A stretch of 64,000 nt of DNA from Acidimicrobiia bacterium (GCA_020850945.1 JADZDR010000050.1:1-64000), one strand, 5' to 3'; shown: positions 44,196 to 53,961, counted from the stretch's first letter. The notes: generated from the letters alone by a model not told the origin. Numbers and translations are program-made.

Positions 44196-44848
44196 GCTTG
44201 CGTCCTCGCTGTGCGGTGCACTGCTTCGACGAAGGCCTCCATCAAGACCGGGTCCTTCTCGCCGGGGCTCGATTCCACACCGGACGAGACGTCCACTGCC
44301 TGCGGGCGTACGGCCTCGATCGCTCCGCCCACGTTGGCGGGGGTGAGGCCACCGGCGAGGATCACCGGCACATCGGACCTGGCACGTTGCCAGGCGAGAT
44401 GCACACCCGTTCCTCCCATGCTGCCCTCGACAGCCGTGTCGACGAGGACCGCGTGTGCCCCGGCCGGGTCGAGACGAGGCCAGCGTGCCTGCGGCGCGAA
44501 GCGGAGCGCCCTCACGAATACGGTTTCCGGATGCGCCCGGCGCCATCGTGCGAAGCTTGGAGTGGCCACGGACCCGTGCACCTGTACGACGTCCACACCC
44601 ACGTCGGTTACGAGAACCTCGACGTCTCCGTCCTCGGGCGACACGGTGACGGCGACGGCGCACACGTCGGGGCCTCGCACGCGCGTCAGCTCGCGTGCCG
44701 TGCCGAGATCGACGTGACGTGGGCTGGCCGGGTGGCGTACGAAGCCGATCGCGTCGACACCGAGGCGGGTGGCGAGCCGCGCGTGGTCCGGGTCGCGCAG
44801 GCCGCAGATCTTGACCTGGACGCGTCCCGGAACAGATGCGGGAAACAC
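44192..44848 (-). CDS. trpF: Phosphoribosylanthranilate isomerase
   Basis: TrpF isomerises phosphoribosylanthranilate in tryptophan synthesis. The 218-residue TIM barrel has [12 protein letters not shown] with the catalytic Cys, VQVHGS, the catalytic Asp in VLVDTAV, and phosphate-binding [14 protein letters not shown] 44848 begins one base after the trpC stop and places the KICG strand near the start. It lies between trpC and trpB. Confidence 0.95.
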
Positions 44849-44849
44849 G

Positions 44850-45626
44850 TCACACCCCGGCCGCGGCCAGCATCTCGGTGAGCAGGACGCCGGGATCGGA
44901 CGCGCGCATGAGGGTTTCGCCGCAGAGCACACCGGCGTAACCGGCCGCCGCGGCACGGGCTACGTCGGCAGGCTTCTTGACACCGCTTTCGGCGACGGCC
45001 GTCACGTCGGCCGGGATCTCGCACGCGACCGATTCCCATACGGAGAGGTCGATGTCGAGGCTGCTCAGGTCACGGGCATTCACGCCGAGGATCCCGCCCG
45101 CCGCCACCGCTTCGAGGGCGGCGCTCACCTCGTCTCGCCCGTGCACTTCGACGAGGGGTGTCATCCCGAGGCGGCGGACCTCGGCGGCGAGTTCGACTGC
45201 CTCTCCCGCCGAGAGGGCCGCGACGACGACGAGGACGAGATCCGCGCCGGCGCGGCGAGACTCGGCGACCTGCCACGGATCGAGCACGAAGTCCTTGCGC
45301 AGGACGGGGACGTCGACTGCGGTCCGCACGGCCGTGAGGTCGGCCAGGTCACCGCCGAACCAGTTGCGTTCGGTCAGGACAGAGACGGCAGCAGCACCGG
45401 CCGCGGCATATCTGCCTGCCTGCACAGCCGGGTCGACCTCGCCCGCGATCGCACCCGCCGACGGTGACGATCGTTTGACCTCGGCGATGATCCCGAAGCT
45501 GTCGAGGTTCAGGTGGCGAACGGGGGGTGCGCCCGAGATGTCGATCTCGGGGTTCTCCTCCTTGCGCACCGAGACCTCCCGGCGCGTCGCCGCGCAGATC
45601 TCGGCCAAGACGTCGCGTCGGGACAT
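44850..45626 (-). CDS. trpC: Indole-3-glycerol phosphate synthase
   Basis: TrpC closes the indole ring. The 258-residue TIM barrel has IIAEVKRSSPSAGAI (substrate-binding Lys), VLRKDFVLDPWQV (catalytic Lys), GVNARDLSSL and ESGVKKPADV. It is the first gene of trpC-F-B-A. No Shine-Dalgarno is visible; TACCAT ends 6 nt before the ATG, so the operon transcript may be leaderless. trpD and trpG are not in the window, and trpE is 6 kb away. Confidence 0.97.
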   Translation of the reverse strand: MSRRDVLAEICAATRREVSVRKEENPEIDISGAPPVRHLNLDSFGIIAEVKRSSPSAGAIAGEVDPAVQAGRYAAAGAAAVSVLTERNWFGGDLADLTAVRTAVDVPVLRKDFVLDPWQVAESRRAGADLVLVVVAALSAGEAVELAAEVRRLGMTPLVEVHGRDEVSAALEAVAAGGILGVNARDLSSLDIDLSVWESVACEIPADVTAVAESGVKKPADVARAAAAGYAGVLCGETLMRASDPGVLLTEMLAAAGV

Positions 45627-45706
45627 GGGCCGATGGTACGCGGCCCCTCCGTCGCGGCCCCTGTCGGTTTCCACCATCGATCTTCCAACCTGTACCTCCC
45701 GCTGCG

Positions 45707-47185
45707 TCAGATCGGGAGCCAGACGCTGAACGTCGTGCCCGCACCGGGTGTGCTGTCGACCGTGGCCCGGCCGCCGAGGGCCAGCGTCAACTCCGCCACG
45801 ATCGCCAGACCGAGGCCTGTCCCGACCTGACGTGCGCCCGGCAGGTGCCCGGCGACGTAGAGCCGCTCGAACACGTGGGGAAGGTGCTCGGGTGGGATCC
45901 CGTCCCCCGTGTCGGACACGTCGATCCGTACCGCTCCTCGCGGCCACGCGTCGGGTTGGGGTGATGCTGCCGTCCATGTGAGGGATATCGCCCGGCCCTC
46001 CTGCGTGTAGCGCAGGGAGTTCTCGAGGAGGTTCGCGACCACCTGGGCAACACGGTCCGGATCCGTGCGGATCTCGGGCAGCGGGCTCCCCGCCACGGAG
46101 AACTCGAGGCCCGCCTCGTCGGCCCGCCGCGCGAATGACGCGGCGAGCTCGCGCAGGTCCGCGTCGAGGTCGACAGACTGCACGTGGAGGCGGAACTCGC
46201 TCGCGTCGAGGCGGGCCAAGTCGAGCAGGTCGTGCACGAGGCGTTCGAGGCGGCCTGCCTCGGCCTCGATGACCTGGCCCGCCGCCACGGCCGCGTCCCC
46301 CGTGACAGCTCCGTCGGCGATCGCCTCCGCATATCCCTTGATGGACGTCAAGGGTGTGCGCAGATCGTGTGACACGGACATGACGAAGGAACGTTCGGTC
46401 TGGCGCGCGCGACCGAGCTCGTCGGCCATCGTGTTGAAGGTCTCACCGAGCACTCCGACCTCGTCCCCACTCGTGGGTTCGACACGGGCCGTGAGGTCAC
46501 CGTTGGCGATGGCTCCGGCCGCGGCCTGAAGCCGGCGAAGGGGACGTGTGAGCCTGTTCGCGAACCAGACGGACATGCCGACCGCGAGCGCAAGCGCGCT
46601 CAGACCGGCGGCGAGCATGGGTGACCGCCAAATGGAACGGTCCGTCTCCGGCGCGGCGGAGAGGACGAACACGAGTCTCTCCGCCCGCGTCCCCGCCCCT
46701 GCCGCCACCCAGACGACCGCACCCTCCCGTGAACGGATCACCCCCGTCTGCGTCTCGCCGGCAAGGAGAGCTTCCACGTCGAGGCCGGCCTGGTCGAAGT
46801 CAGCGAGAAGGTCCGTCTCGACGTTGATCCGCTCCGGTTGCCGCAGGGTCCCCTCCGGCGTGACCCGGAAGATCTCCGCCGACTCGACCTGGCTCACGAG
46901 ACGGAGAACTGCCGTGAACGCCCCGAACGTGGCCGCCCGCGCCACCTGTCGCTCCTCTGGAGTCTGTCCGTCCCGAGACGGGGGCAGCCCGAGCTCCGGG
47001 TCGGCGATGAAGTCGACCAGGGCATCGGCCTGCCGTACGAGCTCGTCGCGCGTCGACTCGACGACCGATCGGCGGACGAGCCAGACGGACACGAACCCGG
47101 CGAGGACGAGTGCGGCACCCGTCACACCCGTCATGACGAGGAGGAGCTTGTCCCGGAGGGAGAACCGCGAGCGGACCTCTGTCAC
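45707..47185 (-). CDS. OmpR-class sensor histidine kinase with HAMP domain
   Basis: A 492-residue two-TM sensor kinase. TM1 (LLLVMTGVTGAALVLAGFVSVW) is followed by an extracytoplasmic sensor of about 130 residues, TM2 (AAGLSALALAVGMSVWFAN), a HAMP domain (RPLRRLQAAAGAIANGDL), and HisKA with the phospho-His in SVSHDLRTPL. The ATPase domain has N box LLENSLRYT, DTGDGIPPE and GTGLGLAI. The GTG start overlaps the regulator stop (GTGA), so the pair is coupled. The stimulus is unknown. Confidence 0.95.
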   Translation of the reverse strand: MTEVRSRFSLRDKLLLVMTGVTGAALVLAGFVSVWLVRRSVVESTRDELVRQADALVDFIADPELGLPPSRDGQTPEERQVARAATFGAFTAVLRLVSQVESAEIFRVTPEGTLRQPERINVETDLLADFDQAGLDVEALLAGETQTGVIRSREGAVVWVAAGAGTRAERLVFVLSAAPETDRSIWRSPMLAAGLSALALAVGMSVWFANRLTRPLRRLQAAAGAIANGDLTARVEPTSGDEVGVLGETFNTMADELGRARQTERSFVMSVSHDLRTPLTSIKGYAEAIADGAVTGDAAVAAGQVIEAEAGRLERLVHDLLDLARLDASEFRLHVQSVDLDADLRELAASFARRADEAGLEFSVAGSPLPEIRTDPDRVAQVVANLLENSLRYTQEGRAISLTWTAASPQPDAWPRGAVRIDVSDTGDGIPPEHLPHVFERLYVAGHLPGARQVGTGLGLAIVAELTLALGGRATVDSTPGAGTTFSVWLPI

Positions 47186-47865
47186 TGCTCGTCGAGCAAC
47201 TGGTAGCCGACCCCCCAGACAGTGCGGATCTCGAGGGTGGAGCCGAGCTTCTTGCGGAGCTGGCGGATGTGGACATCGACCGTGCGGGTCTCCCCAACCC
47301 ACTCGTATCCCCAGACCTGGTGCAGGATCTGATCCCGGCTCATGACAAGCCCCCTGTTCTCGGCCAGGAACCAGAGGAGGTCGAACTCCTTGGCGGTGAA
47401 CGACGGTACGGCCTGGGAGACACACCTCACCTCGCGCCGCCCTGAATCGATGACGGTACCTCCGATCTCGATCGCCTCAGGCCGTGGTCCTGGGTCCTGG
47501 CGTCTCAACACGGCCTTCACACGGGCGACGAGCTCGCGGGGAGAGAACGGCTTCGTCACGTAGTCGTCCCCGCCCATCTCGAGGCCCAGCACCTTGTCGA
47601 TCTCGGAGTCCCGCGCCGTGAGGAAGACGAGGGGGAGGCTGCGGCCCCTCGAACGCAGCTCACGGCAGACTTCGAAGCCGTCGATGCCCGGCAGGTTCAC
47701 GTCGACGACAGCGAGACGGGGAGCGGCCCGGTCTGCTTCGACGAGGGCCTCCTCCCCTGTGATCGTGCGCACGACCCGGAAGCCCTCCTCGGACAGGTAC
47801 ATGGAGATGAGATCTGCGATGTGGTCCTCGTCCTCGCACACGAGGATCGTTCCCTTGCTCGTCAC
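47182..47865 (-). CDS. OmpR/PhoB-family response regulator
   Basis: A 227-residue regulator. The receiver has CEDEDH (acidic site), phospho-accepting Asp in AVVDVNLPGIDG, and Lys in VTKPFSPREL. The C-terminal winged helix (about 130-225) shows FTAKEFDLLWFLAENRG, WGYEWVGETRTVDVHIRQLRKKL and IRTVWGVGYQL. The GTG at 47865 gives a family-typical N-terminus. It is first in a two-gene operon with the kinase. Confidence 0.96.
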   Translation of the reverse strand: MTSKGTILVCEDEDHIADLISMYLSEEGFRVVRTITGEEALVEADRAAPRLAVVDVNLPGIDGFEVCRELRSRGRSLPLVFLTARDSEIDKVLGLEMGGDDYVTKPFSPRELVARVKAVLRRQDPGPRPEAIEIGGTVIDSGRREVRCVSQAVPSFTAKEFDLLWFLAENRGLVMSRDQILHQVWGYEWVGETRTVDVHIRQLRKKLGSTLEIRTVWGVGYQLLDEQ

Positions 47866-47993
47866 GGCTCTGCCCTCTGAGATGGCTCGGGGTCGCTTCG
47901 TCCGCGCATCATGATGATCGGCACGTGTTCTCCGCCAGGCAAACATCTGTTTGAAGAGTGTGAAGCCGTGATGACCTCGGGGCAGCCTCGACT

Positions 47994-49001
47994 TCAGGCA
48001 ATGTCGGCCTCTGTCCCGGCGGCATGCCTGATCAGCCCCCGGTAGGCGGCCATCGCCGACGAACCCTCGTACACGACCTTGTAGACCTCGCGCGCGATGG
48101 GCATCTCGACACCGTGACGTGTGGCGAGCTCCATGACCACCTTGCACGTCTTCACCCCCTCGGCGACCATGTTCATCTCCGCCGTGATCTCACCGATGGC
48201 ACGCCCACGGCCGAGCTCCTCGCCCACGTGGCGGTTGCGGCTCTGCGGGCTGATGCACGTCGCCATCAGGTCCCCCATACCGGCGAGGCCGGCGAACGTC
48301 TCCGGCCTCCCCCCCATCGCCGTGCCGAGACGGCTGAGCTCGGCGAGGCCGCGTGTGATCACGAGGGCACGCGTGTTGTCTCCCACACCCACCCCGTCCG
48401 CCATACCGGACGCGATCGCGATGACGTTCTTGAGGGCCCCCGCCACCTCGGCCCCGCAGACGTCGGACCCGGTGTAAACGCGGAAGAGGCCCGAGTTGAA
48501 GACCTTCTGCAGCTCACCGGCGATGCGCTCGTCCGCGGCTGCGACCAGGGCACCCGCCGCGTAGCCGGCGATGATCTCGCGGGCGAGGTTGGGACCGGTG
48601 AGAACAGCGACGGGGTGGCCGGGCAGGACCTCCGCTATGACCTCTGACATGCGGTCGAGGCTCCCCTGCTCGAACCCCTTCGTGAGGCTGACGACGGGCA
48701 CCGAGGGACGGATGTGGGGGGCGGCGGCCGTGAGCACCTCACGGAAACCGTGTGACGGGACCCCCATCACGACTGCGTCGGCGTCGCGGCATGCCTCCTC
48801 CAGGTCCGCCGTCGCCTCGAGCTTCGGGGACAGGCGGAAACCGGGCAGGTACCGGCTGTTGGTGCGCTCCACCCGGATCTCCTCCGCGAGATCCGGGCGG
48901 CGTGCCCAGACGATCGTCGACGGGACGTTGCGCGATGCGAGGCTCGCCACCGTCGTTCCCCAGGAACCGGCACCGACCACTGCTACCCGAAGTCCTGGCA
49001 T
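47994..49001 (-). CDS. gpsA: Glycerol-3-phosphate dehydrogenase [NAD(P)+]
   Basis: GpsA makes sn-glycerol-3-phosphate for phospholipids from dihydroxyacetone phosphate. The 335-residue protein has the nucleotide-binding AVVGAGSWGTTVA, SLTKGFE, GPNLAREI, the catalytic Lys region GALKNVIAIASG and GLAGMGDLMATC. GAGGAGAGCGC precedes the ATG. The 488 nt upstream are non-coding and full of hairpins. Confidence 0.97.
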   Translation of the reverse strand: MPGLRVAVVGAGSWGTTVASLASRNVPSTIVWARRPDLAEEIRVERTNSRYLPGFRLSPKLEATADLEEACRDADAVVMGVPSHGFREVLTAAAPHIRPSVPVVSLTKGFEQGSLDRMSEVIAEVLPGHPVAVLTGPNLAREIIAGYAAGALVAAADERIAGELQKVFNSGLFRVYTGSDVCGAEVAGALKNVIAIASGMADGVGVGDNTRALVITRGLAELSRLGTAMGGRPETFAGLAGMGDLMATCISPQSRNRHVGEELGRGRAIGEITAEMNMVAEGVKTCKVVMELATRHGVEMPIAREVYKVVYEGSSAMAAYRGLIRHAAGTEADIA

Positions 49002-49144
49002 GCGCTCTCCTCGTCATCCCCGCGATCGGTTCGCGTGTGTCCCGATTCTCGCGCAGCATCTGTGCCCGCAGACGGACCTGACCTCGTGGGCAGCGGATTT
49101 GCATTGAACCGGCAGGAGGCCTCTCACAAGGTTGTCTCAGAAAA

Positions 49145-49465
49145 CGGGACACTTCGCGAAGGCCGCAGGGAACGAAATGCCCGCCGCGGAAGTGTGCTCC
49201 CGTCGAGAACAGACTGCGCCAAGAGGATGGTGCCCCTCGGCGCAGGCGCCGGAACCGGCGAGATCGTCACCTTCGGGTGGGCGGTCCAGCCATCGCCGGT
49301 TCCGGAAGTCCCTTGGCCTGAATGGGGACGACCACAGGGGCCTGGGAGCGGTTCCCCAGTCGGGGCAGCGAATCGGGGAACCGCCCGCCCCTCCGGGGCG
49401 AGGCCTGTGGTAGGGCCAACGGACGCCGCACGCACCTCCGGTTCCCGAGGGTGCGTGCGGCGTCC
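49145..49465. ncRNA. Candidate structured RNA or multi-hairpin element between ygfZ and gpsA
   Basis: No plausible gene covers 49002-49489. Perfect or near-perfect stems follow one another. CGGGA-CACTTC (49145-49155) pairs with GAAGTG-tgc-TCCCG (49189-49202). A 13-bp stem (49249-49261 with 49293-49305) encloses a CACC-TTCG-GGTG tetraloop hairpin (49268-49279). CCACAGG (49332-49338) pairs with CCTGTGG (49404-49410) around two inner hairpins (49348-49357/49375-49384 and 49386-49391/49395-49400). A 16-bp hairpin at 49421-49465 closes the series. The strand cannot be decided. Conserved signatures of RNase P RNA, tmRNA and SRP RNA were not found. Confidence 0.5.
49421..49465 (-). terminator. 16-bp hairpin, probable terminator of ygfZ unit
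   Basis: GGACGCCGCACGCACC (49421-49436) and its exact reverse complement (49450-49465) flank a 13-nt loop. It begins 24 nt after the ygfZ stop in the direction of transcription. There is no U-tract on either side, so termination strength is uncertain; it may instead belong to the structured element. Confidence 0.55.
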
Positions 49466-49489
49466 CATTCACGTCAGGACATGACGGCT

Positions 49490-50443
49490 TCAGGACATGA
49501 CGGTGCCGCTGACACCGGCCACCTGCACCGTCGCTCCCGGTTCGACCTCGACTCGCACGAGTCCGAGACCGGCGGCGGATTCCCAGGCGGGACACCGAGC
49601 AGTCGTGGTCAGGACACCGACCGTCTTGTCGTCGACCACCACTTCTGCTCCCGGTTCGGGAACCTTGTCCGTCTCGAGGCGGATGCTGCGGGGGCAGTGG
49701 TTCGCGTGCCCCCGCGAGTGGATGCGCTCGATCAGTTCCTGACCTGTGTAGCAACCCTTGTCGAGGCTCACCGCCCTCGGCACGAGGCCGGCATCGTGCG
49801 GGATCGTGCCGGTGTCGTAGTCGACGCCGAACACGGGGATGCAGAGCTCCACGCGGCGTGAGTCGACCGCAAGCCGACCGGCCGGCGTCGCCCCGCCGAT
49901 CGTGAGCTCGCCGGCATCGGACACGACCACGTACGCGCCGAGGGCAGGGCCCCCCGTACGGAGTACGAGTTGCTCGCCGTGGACGACAAAGGCACAGCCC
50001 TCGTCGGGGATGTGCGTCTCCGCCACGAGCGGGGTGGCCGCCGCACCCGGCCCGGCGAGCTGCCACACTCCCCCACCCTCCCGCCTCGTGATCTCGACCT
50101 GCACGCGGATCCGAAAACGGTTCAACGCCTCGACGACGGCGTCGACCTCGTCGCGGCCGAGGACGAGCCGGAAATCGTCGGGGGCGAAGCACAGGAGGTG
50201 CCCTACCCCCACGAGGCGACCCCGCGGAGAGAGAACGAGGGTCTCGACAGCGTGTCCCGCCTGCAAGGCGGCTACGTCCGCCGAGAGCTGCCCGTGCAGG
50301 AATGCAGCCGCGTCCTCGCCGACGATGTCGACCATGCCGCCTGCGAGGTCGACCTGGGCACAGCCCTGCGTGAGTGCCGTGTACTCGGCGTCGAAGTCCC
50401 CGTAGGTGTCGGGGATCTCCTTCCGAGCGGCCGCCGCCCTCAC
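49490..50443 (-). CDS. ygfZ: YgfZ/GcvT-like folate-binding protein
   Basis: A 317-residue tetrahydrofolate-binding protein that assists Fe-S cluster enzyme assembly or repair. The diagnostic motif KGCYTGQE lies in the C-terminal half, and DIVGEDAAAFLHGQLSADV in the N-terminal GcvT-like part. GTG 50443 overlaps the trpE stop (GTGA), so it is translated as the last gene of hisI-trpE-ygfZ. Confidence 0.92.
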   Translation of the reverse strand: MRAAAARKEIPDTYGDFDAEYTALTQGCAQVDLAGGMVDIVGEDAAAFLHGQLSADVAALQAGHAVETLVLSPRGRLVGVGHLLCFAPDDFRLVLGRDEVDAVVEALNRFRIRVQVEITRREGGGVWQLAGPGAAATPLVAETHIPDEGCAFVVHGEQLVLRTGGPALGAYVVVSDAGELTIGGATPAGRLAVDSRRVELCIPVFGVDYDTGTIPHDAGLVPRAVSLDKGCYTGQELIERIHSRGHANHCPRSIRLETDKVPEPGAEVVVDDKTVGVLTTTARCPAWESAAGLGLVRVEVEPGATVQVAGVSGTVMS

Positions 50444-51993
50444 CTCGCCTCGCTCGTCCGCAGCAGATCGGCGGCTTCGATGGCGACGAGGACGCCCCGT
50501 GCCTTGTTGCGGCACTCTCGGTCCTCGTACGCCGGATCGCTGTCGGCCACGATGCCCGAACCCGCCTGTACGTAGGCGTTCCCACCTACGAGAACCGCCG
50601 TGCGCAGGGCGAGCGCTGTGTCGAGGTTTCCCGAGAAGTCGACGTAGCCGACCACACCCGCATAGGGTCCGCGTTGGGTCGATTCGAGCTCGTCGATGAT
50701 CTCCATCGCCCGCACCTTCGGGGCGCCGGACACCGTACCTGCCGGGAACGTCGCCCGCAACACGTCCATGGGGCCGGTCGCCGGGCGTGTGCGGGCCGTC
50801 ACGGTGGAGACGATGTGCATCACGTGGCTGTACCGCTCCACTGCCATGAACTCGGGCACTCGTACTGTCCCGTACTCGCCGAATCGACCGAGGTCGTTGC
50901 GGGCGAGGTCGACGAGCATGACGTGTTCGGCTCGTTCCTTGGGGTCGGCGAGGAGCCCTGCGGCGAGCTGCTCGTCCTCGTCCTCGTCGGCTCCTCGCCA
51001 GCGTGTCCCCGCGATCGGACGCGTGAGGGCAGCGGCGCCGTTGAGCCGGACCAGTTCCTCCGGCGATGCGCACACGATCGTGACCTCGGGGTGTTCGAGG
51101 AACGTCATGTAGGGCGAGGGATTCACGATACGCAACGCCCGATGCACGTCGAAGGGGTCGCCGCTGAAAGGCCGGTGGAACCGCTGGCTCAGGACGACCT
51201 GGAAGATGTCTCCCGCGAGGATGTACTCGCGGGCACGTTCGACCATCGACATGTAGTCGGCCGCAGGCGTGCTCGACTCGACGTCGCCGGGCTCTTCGGG
51301 GATCTGCGGGGTGTGGGCGGGTACGGACAGGGGGGACGCGAGGTCGGCGGCCACGGCGTGGAGGACGTCGACCGCCGCCCGGTAGCGGTGGTCGAGGGCC
51401 GTGGCGTCGGGGCCGTCCCCGACCCACACGTTGCGCACTGCGACGAGCCGCTGCCGGAAGTGGTCGAAGGCCACGAGTGTGCCGGTCGCGAACAGGAGGA
51501 GCTCTGGTACGCCGAGCTCGTCGGGGTTCGAGATCGGTACGCGTTCCATGAACCGCACCGTCTCGTACCCCCAGTATCCGACAAGACCCGCATGCAGGGG
51601 GGGCAGGCCGGGCAGGGTGGGCGTGCTGTGCGTGCGCAGGATCTCCTCGACGGCGGCCAGCGGATCGGTCAGTGCGGCCAGGGCGGCCGGCGCGTCGCCT
51701 TCGACCTCGATCCGGGACAGGCCGCCCCCGGGTCCACCCGCACGTGACTTGAGGACGAAGAGGGGATCACGCCCGATGAAGGAGAACCGCCCCCAGCGCT
51801 CCCCGTGCACGACGGACTCCAGGAGGAAGCTGCGCGGGTCCCGCAGCTTCATGAATGCGGACACGGGTGTCTCGAGGTCGCCGAGCAACTCGCTGAACAC
51901 GGGGACGACCGAGTACTCACGCGCAAGGGCGTGGAAGGTGTCCGGATCGGGGGCGACGACCAGTCCCGAGTCGGACAGGGTGGGCGCAGGCAC
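50440..51993 (-). CDS. trpE: Anthranilate synthase component I
   Basis: TrpE converts chorismate to anthranilate, using ammonia from a TrpG partner not present here. The 517-residue protein has the feedback-inhibition motif LLES(V), GLVGYWGYE, the catalytic core RIVNPSPYMTF, RPIAGTRWRG, LVDLARNDLGR, TFPAGTVSGAPK and QAGSGIVADSDP. It starts with GTG two bases after hisI. It is separated from trpC-F-B-A by about 5 kb. Confidence 0.97.
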   Translation of the reverse strand: MPAPTLSDSGLVVAPDPDTFHALAREYSVVPVFSELLGDLETPVSAFMKLRDPRSFLLESVVHGERWGRFSFIGRDPLFVLKSRAGGPGGGLSRIEVEGDAPAALAALTDPLAAVEEILRTHSTPTLPGLPPLHAGLVGYWGYETVRFMERVPISNPDELGVPELLLFATGTLVAFDHFRQRLVAVRNVWVGDGPDATALDHRYRAAVDVLHAVAADLASPLSVPAHTPQIPEEPGDVESSTPAADYMSMVERAREYILAGDIFQVVLSQRFHRPFSGDPFDVHRALRIVNPSPYMTFLEHPEVTIVCASPEELVRLNGAAALTRPIAGTRWRGADEDEDEQLAAGLLADPKERAEHVMLVDLARNDLGRFGEYGTVRVPEFMAVERYSHVMHIVSTVTARTRPATGPMDVLRATFPAGTVSGAPKVRAMEIIDELESTQRGPYAGVVGYVDFSGNLDTALALRTAVLVGGNAYVQAGSGIVADSDPAYEDRECRNKARGVLVAIEAADLLRTSEAR

Positions 51994-51995
51994 GT

Positions 51996-52382
51996 TCAGA
52001 TCCCGCTGCGTGCAGGCGGATCGGAGGGCGCCTGGGCCGTCCCCCGCCCGAAACTCCGGTAGAAGCAGGAACGCTCACCCGTGTGGCAGGCGACGCCTTC
52101 CTGGCGCACGAGGACGAGCAGGCAGTCCCCGTCGCAGTCGTAGCGGACGTCCACGACCGCCTGCGTGTTGCCCGACGTCGCGCCCTTCACCCAGTACTCG
52201 CCGCGGCTGCGGCTCCAGAAGCAGGTTGCACCGCTCGTCAGCGTGCGCCGCAACGCCTCCTCATCCATGTACGCGACCATGAGCACGTCGAGGCTGTCGG
52301 CATCCTGGACCACCGCCGCCACGAGTCCGTCCGCTCCGAAGCGGACCGCGGCGAGCTCTTCGGGGAGCAGTTGTGTCGTCAT
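51996..52382 (-). CDS. hisI: Phosphoribosyl-AMP cyclohydrolase
   Basis: HisI opens the purine ring of PR-AMP in histidine synthesis and needs zinc and magnesium. The 128-residue single-domain form has [33 protein letters not shown] (metal-binding) and [11 protein letters not shown]. The HisE domain is absent. TACCAT lies 9 nt before the ATG. A 68-nt gap separates it from hisF, so it may start its own hisI-trpE-ygfZ transcript. Confidence 0.96.
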   Translation of the reverse strand: MTTQLLPEELAAVRFGADGLVAAVVQDADSLDVLMVAYMDEEALRRTLTSGATCFWSRSRGEYWVKGATSGNTQAVVDVRYDCDGDCLLVLVRQEGVACHTGERSCFYRSFGRGTAQAPSDPPARSGI

Positions 52383-52450
52383 GCAGACGTCATGGTAGGA
52401 CGACGAGTCGGGACAGCCACCACGATTCACGGCGACACACGGTGCATACC

Positions 52451-53224
52451 TCAGCGGGGACGGCGCACGGTCACACCCGCGTCGGCGAGGGCGGCCTTCG
52501 CCTGTGCGATCGTGTACTCACCGAAGTGGAAGACCGATGCCGCGAGCACGGCATCGGCATGACCCTCGACGACACCCTCCACGATGTGGCGCAGCGTGCC
52601 CACACCCCCGGATGCGACGATCGGAATGTCGACGGCGTCACGCACCCGCCGCAGGAGCTCGAGGTCGTAACCCTCCTTCGTGCCGTCTCTGTCCATCGAC
52701 GTGAGAAGGATCTCGCCCGCCCCCAGCTCCTGGCAGTTCTCCGCCCAGACGAGCACGTCGAGCCCCGTGGGTGTGCGGCCGCCGTGCGTCCAGACCATCC
52801 ACGCGTCACCGGTGCGTCTCGCGTCGATCGCGACGACCATGCACTGTGCGCCGTAGCGGTCCGAGGACTCGGCGACGAGACCGGGGTTCTCGACCGCGGC
52901 CGTGTTCAGGGAGACCTTGTCGGCACCGGCATGGAGAAGACGTCTAACGTCTTCGACGCTGCGCACTCCTCCGCCGACCGTGAGGGGCATGAACACCTCG
53001 TCTGCGGTGCGCTCGACGACGTCGTAGATCGTGTCCCGCGACTCGGCCGAGGCCGTGATGTCGAGGAAGACGAGCTCGTCCGCGTGCTCGGCGTCGTAGC
53101 GGGCGGCGAGCGCGACCGGATCCCCGGCATCGCGGATGTCGACGAACCTGGTCCCCTTCACGACTCGCCCACAGTCGACGTCGAGGCACGGGATCACTCG
53201 CACGGCGAGCGTGTTGTGCTTCAT
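52451..53224 (-). CDS. hisF: Imidazole glycerol phosphate synthase, cyclase subunit
   Basis: HisF closes the imidazole ring with ammonia from HisH. The 257-residue TIM barrel has [18 protein letters not shown] (catalytic Asp), [10 protein letters not shown], the catalytic Asp in [13 protein letters not shown] and [11 protein letters not shown]. The ATG overlaps the hisA stop by 4 nt. Confidence 0.98.
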   Translation of the reverse strand: MKHNTLAVRVIPCLDVDCGRVVKGTRFVDIRDAGDPVALAARYDAEHADELVFLDITASAESRDTIYDVVERTADEVFMPLTVGGGVRSVEDVRRLLHAGADKVSLNTAAVENPGLVAESSDRYGAQCMVVAIDARRTGDAWMVWTHGGRTPTGLDVLVWAENCQELGAGEILLTSMDRDGTKEGYDLELLRRVRDAVDIPIVASGGVGTLRHIVEGVVEGHADAVLAASVFHFGEYTIAQAKAALADAGVTVRRPR

Positions 53225-53961
53225 TCCGCCCCGCTTCGGAGGGCGACAATCGCCTCACCCACGTCCACGTGCCCCTCGTAGATGGCCTTTCCCACGACGG
53301 CCCCGGCAAGACGCCGCCCGCCTCTCTCGAGCCCGGAGAGCACGATGAGATCGCTGATCTCGCGAACACCGCCCGACGCGAGCACGGGTACCCCCACAGC
53401 GACGAGGAGTCGCACGAGGCCGTCGACGTCGGGCCCGGTGAGCATCCCGTCCCGCGAAACCTCCGTGGCCAGGATCGCGGCGACACCGCTCTCCTCCAGC
53501 CGGCGGGCGAGGGTCTCGGCCCGGATGCCGCCGCCTTCCTGCCAACCCCGCACGGCAACCTCTCCGTCGAGGGCGTCGACTGCTGCCGCGATCCGTCCCG
53601 GATGGCGCCCTGAGAGGCGAGTGACGAGATCCGGGTCTTCGATCGCGGCGGTCCCGAGGACGATACGTGCCGCCCCGGAATCGAGCATGGCCTCGCACGC
53701 GTCTGCGGAGCGCAGACCCCCACCCACCTGCACGGCCAAACCCGTCGCGTCGCACAGCGCCTCGACCGTCTCCACATTGTCGTGACCGGTGTCCAGGGCG
53801 CGATCGAGATCAACGACGTGCAGCCAACGCGATCCGGCGGACTCGAACGCGCTCGCCCGTGCGACCGGATCGTCGTCGTAGACGGTCACGTCGTCCAGAC
53901 GGCCCTGTCGCAGCCGTACACAGCGTCCCCCGAGCAGGTCGATCGCGGGATAGAGGTCCAT
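53221..53961 (-). CDS. hisA: ProFAR isomerase
   Basis: HisA isomerises ProFAR in histidine synthesis. The 246-residue TIM barrel has [15 protein letters not shown] (catalytic Asp), [32 protein letters not shown] (catalytic Asp) and LASGGVRE. Actinobacteria often use HisA as the bifunctional PriA that also serves in tryptophan synthesis. A separate trpF is present here, so plain HisA is more likely. Its ATG overlaps the hisH stop (TGATG). Confidence 0.96.
   Translation of the reverse strand: MDLYPAIDLLGGRCVRLRQGRLDDVTVYDDDPVARASAFESAGSRWLHVVDLDRALDTGHDNVETVEALCDATGLAVQVGGGLRSADACEAMLDSGAARIVLGTAAIEDPDLVTRLSGRHPGRIAAAVDALDGEVAVRGWQEGGGIRAETLARRLEESGVAAILATEVSRDGMLTGPDVDGLVRLLVAVGVPVLASGGVREISDLIVLSGLERGGRRLAGAVVGKAIYEGHVDVGEAIVALRSGAE

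Noticed and set aside
49124-49468. Open frames on both strands of the ygfZ-gpsA gap
   Set aside because: They are Pro/Arg/Gly-rich, lack ribosome sites and cross the hairpins. The inverted repeats explain the sequence better than coding.
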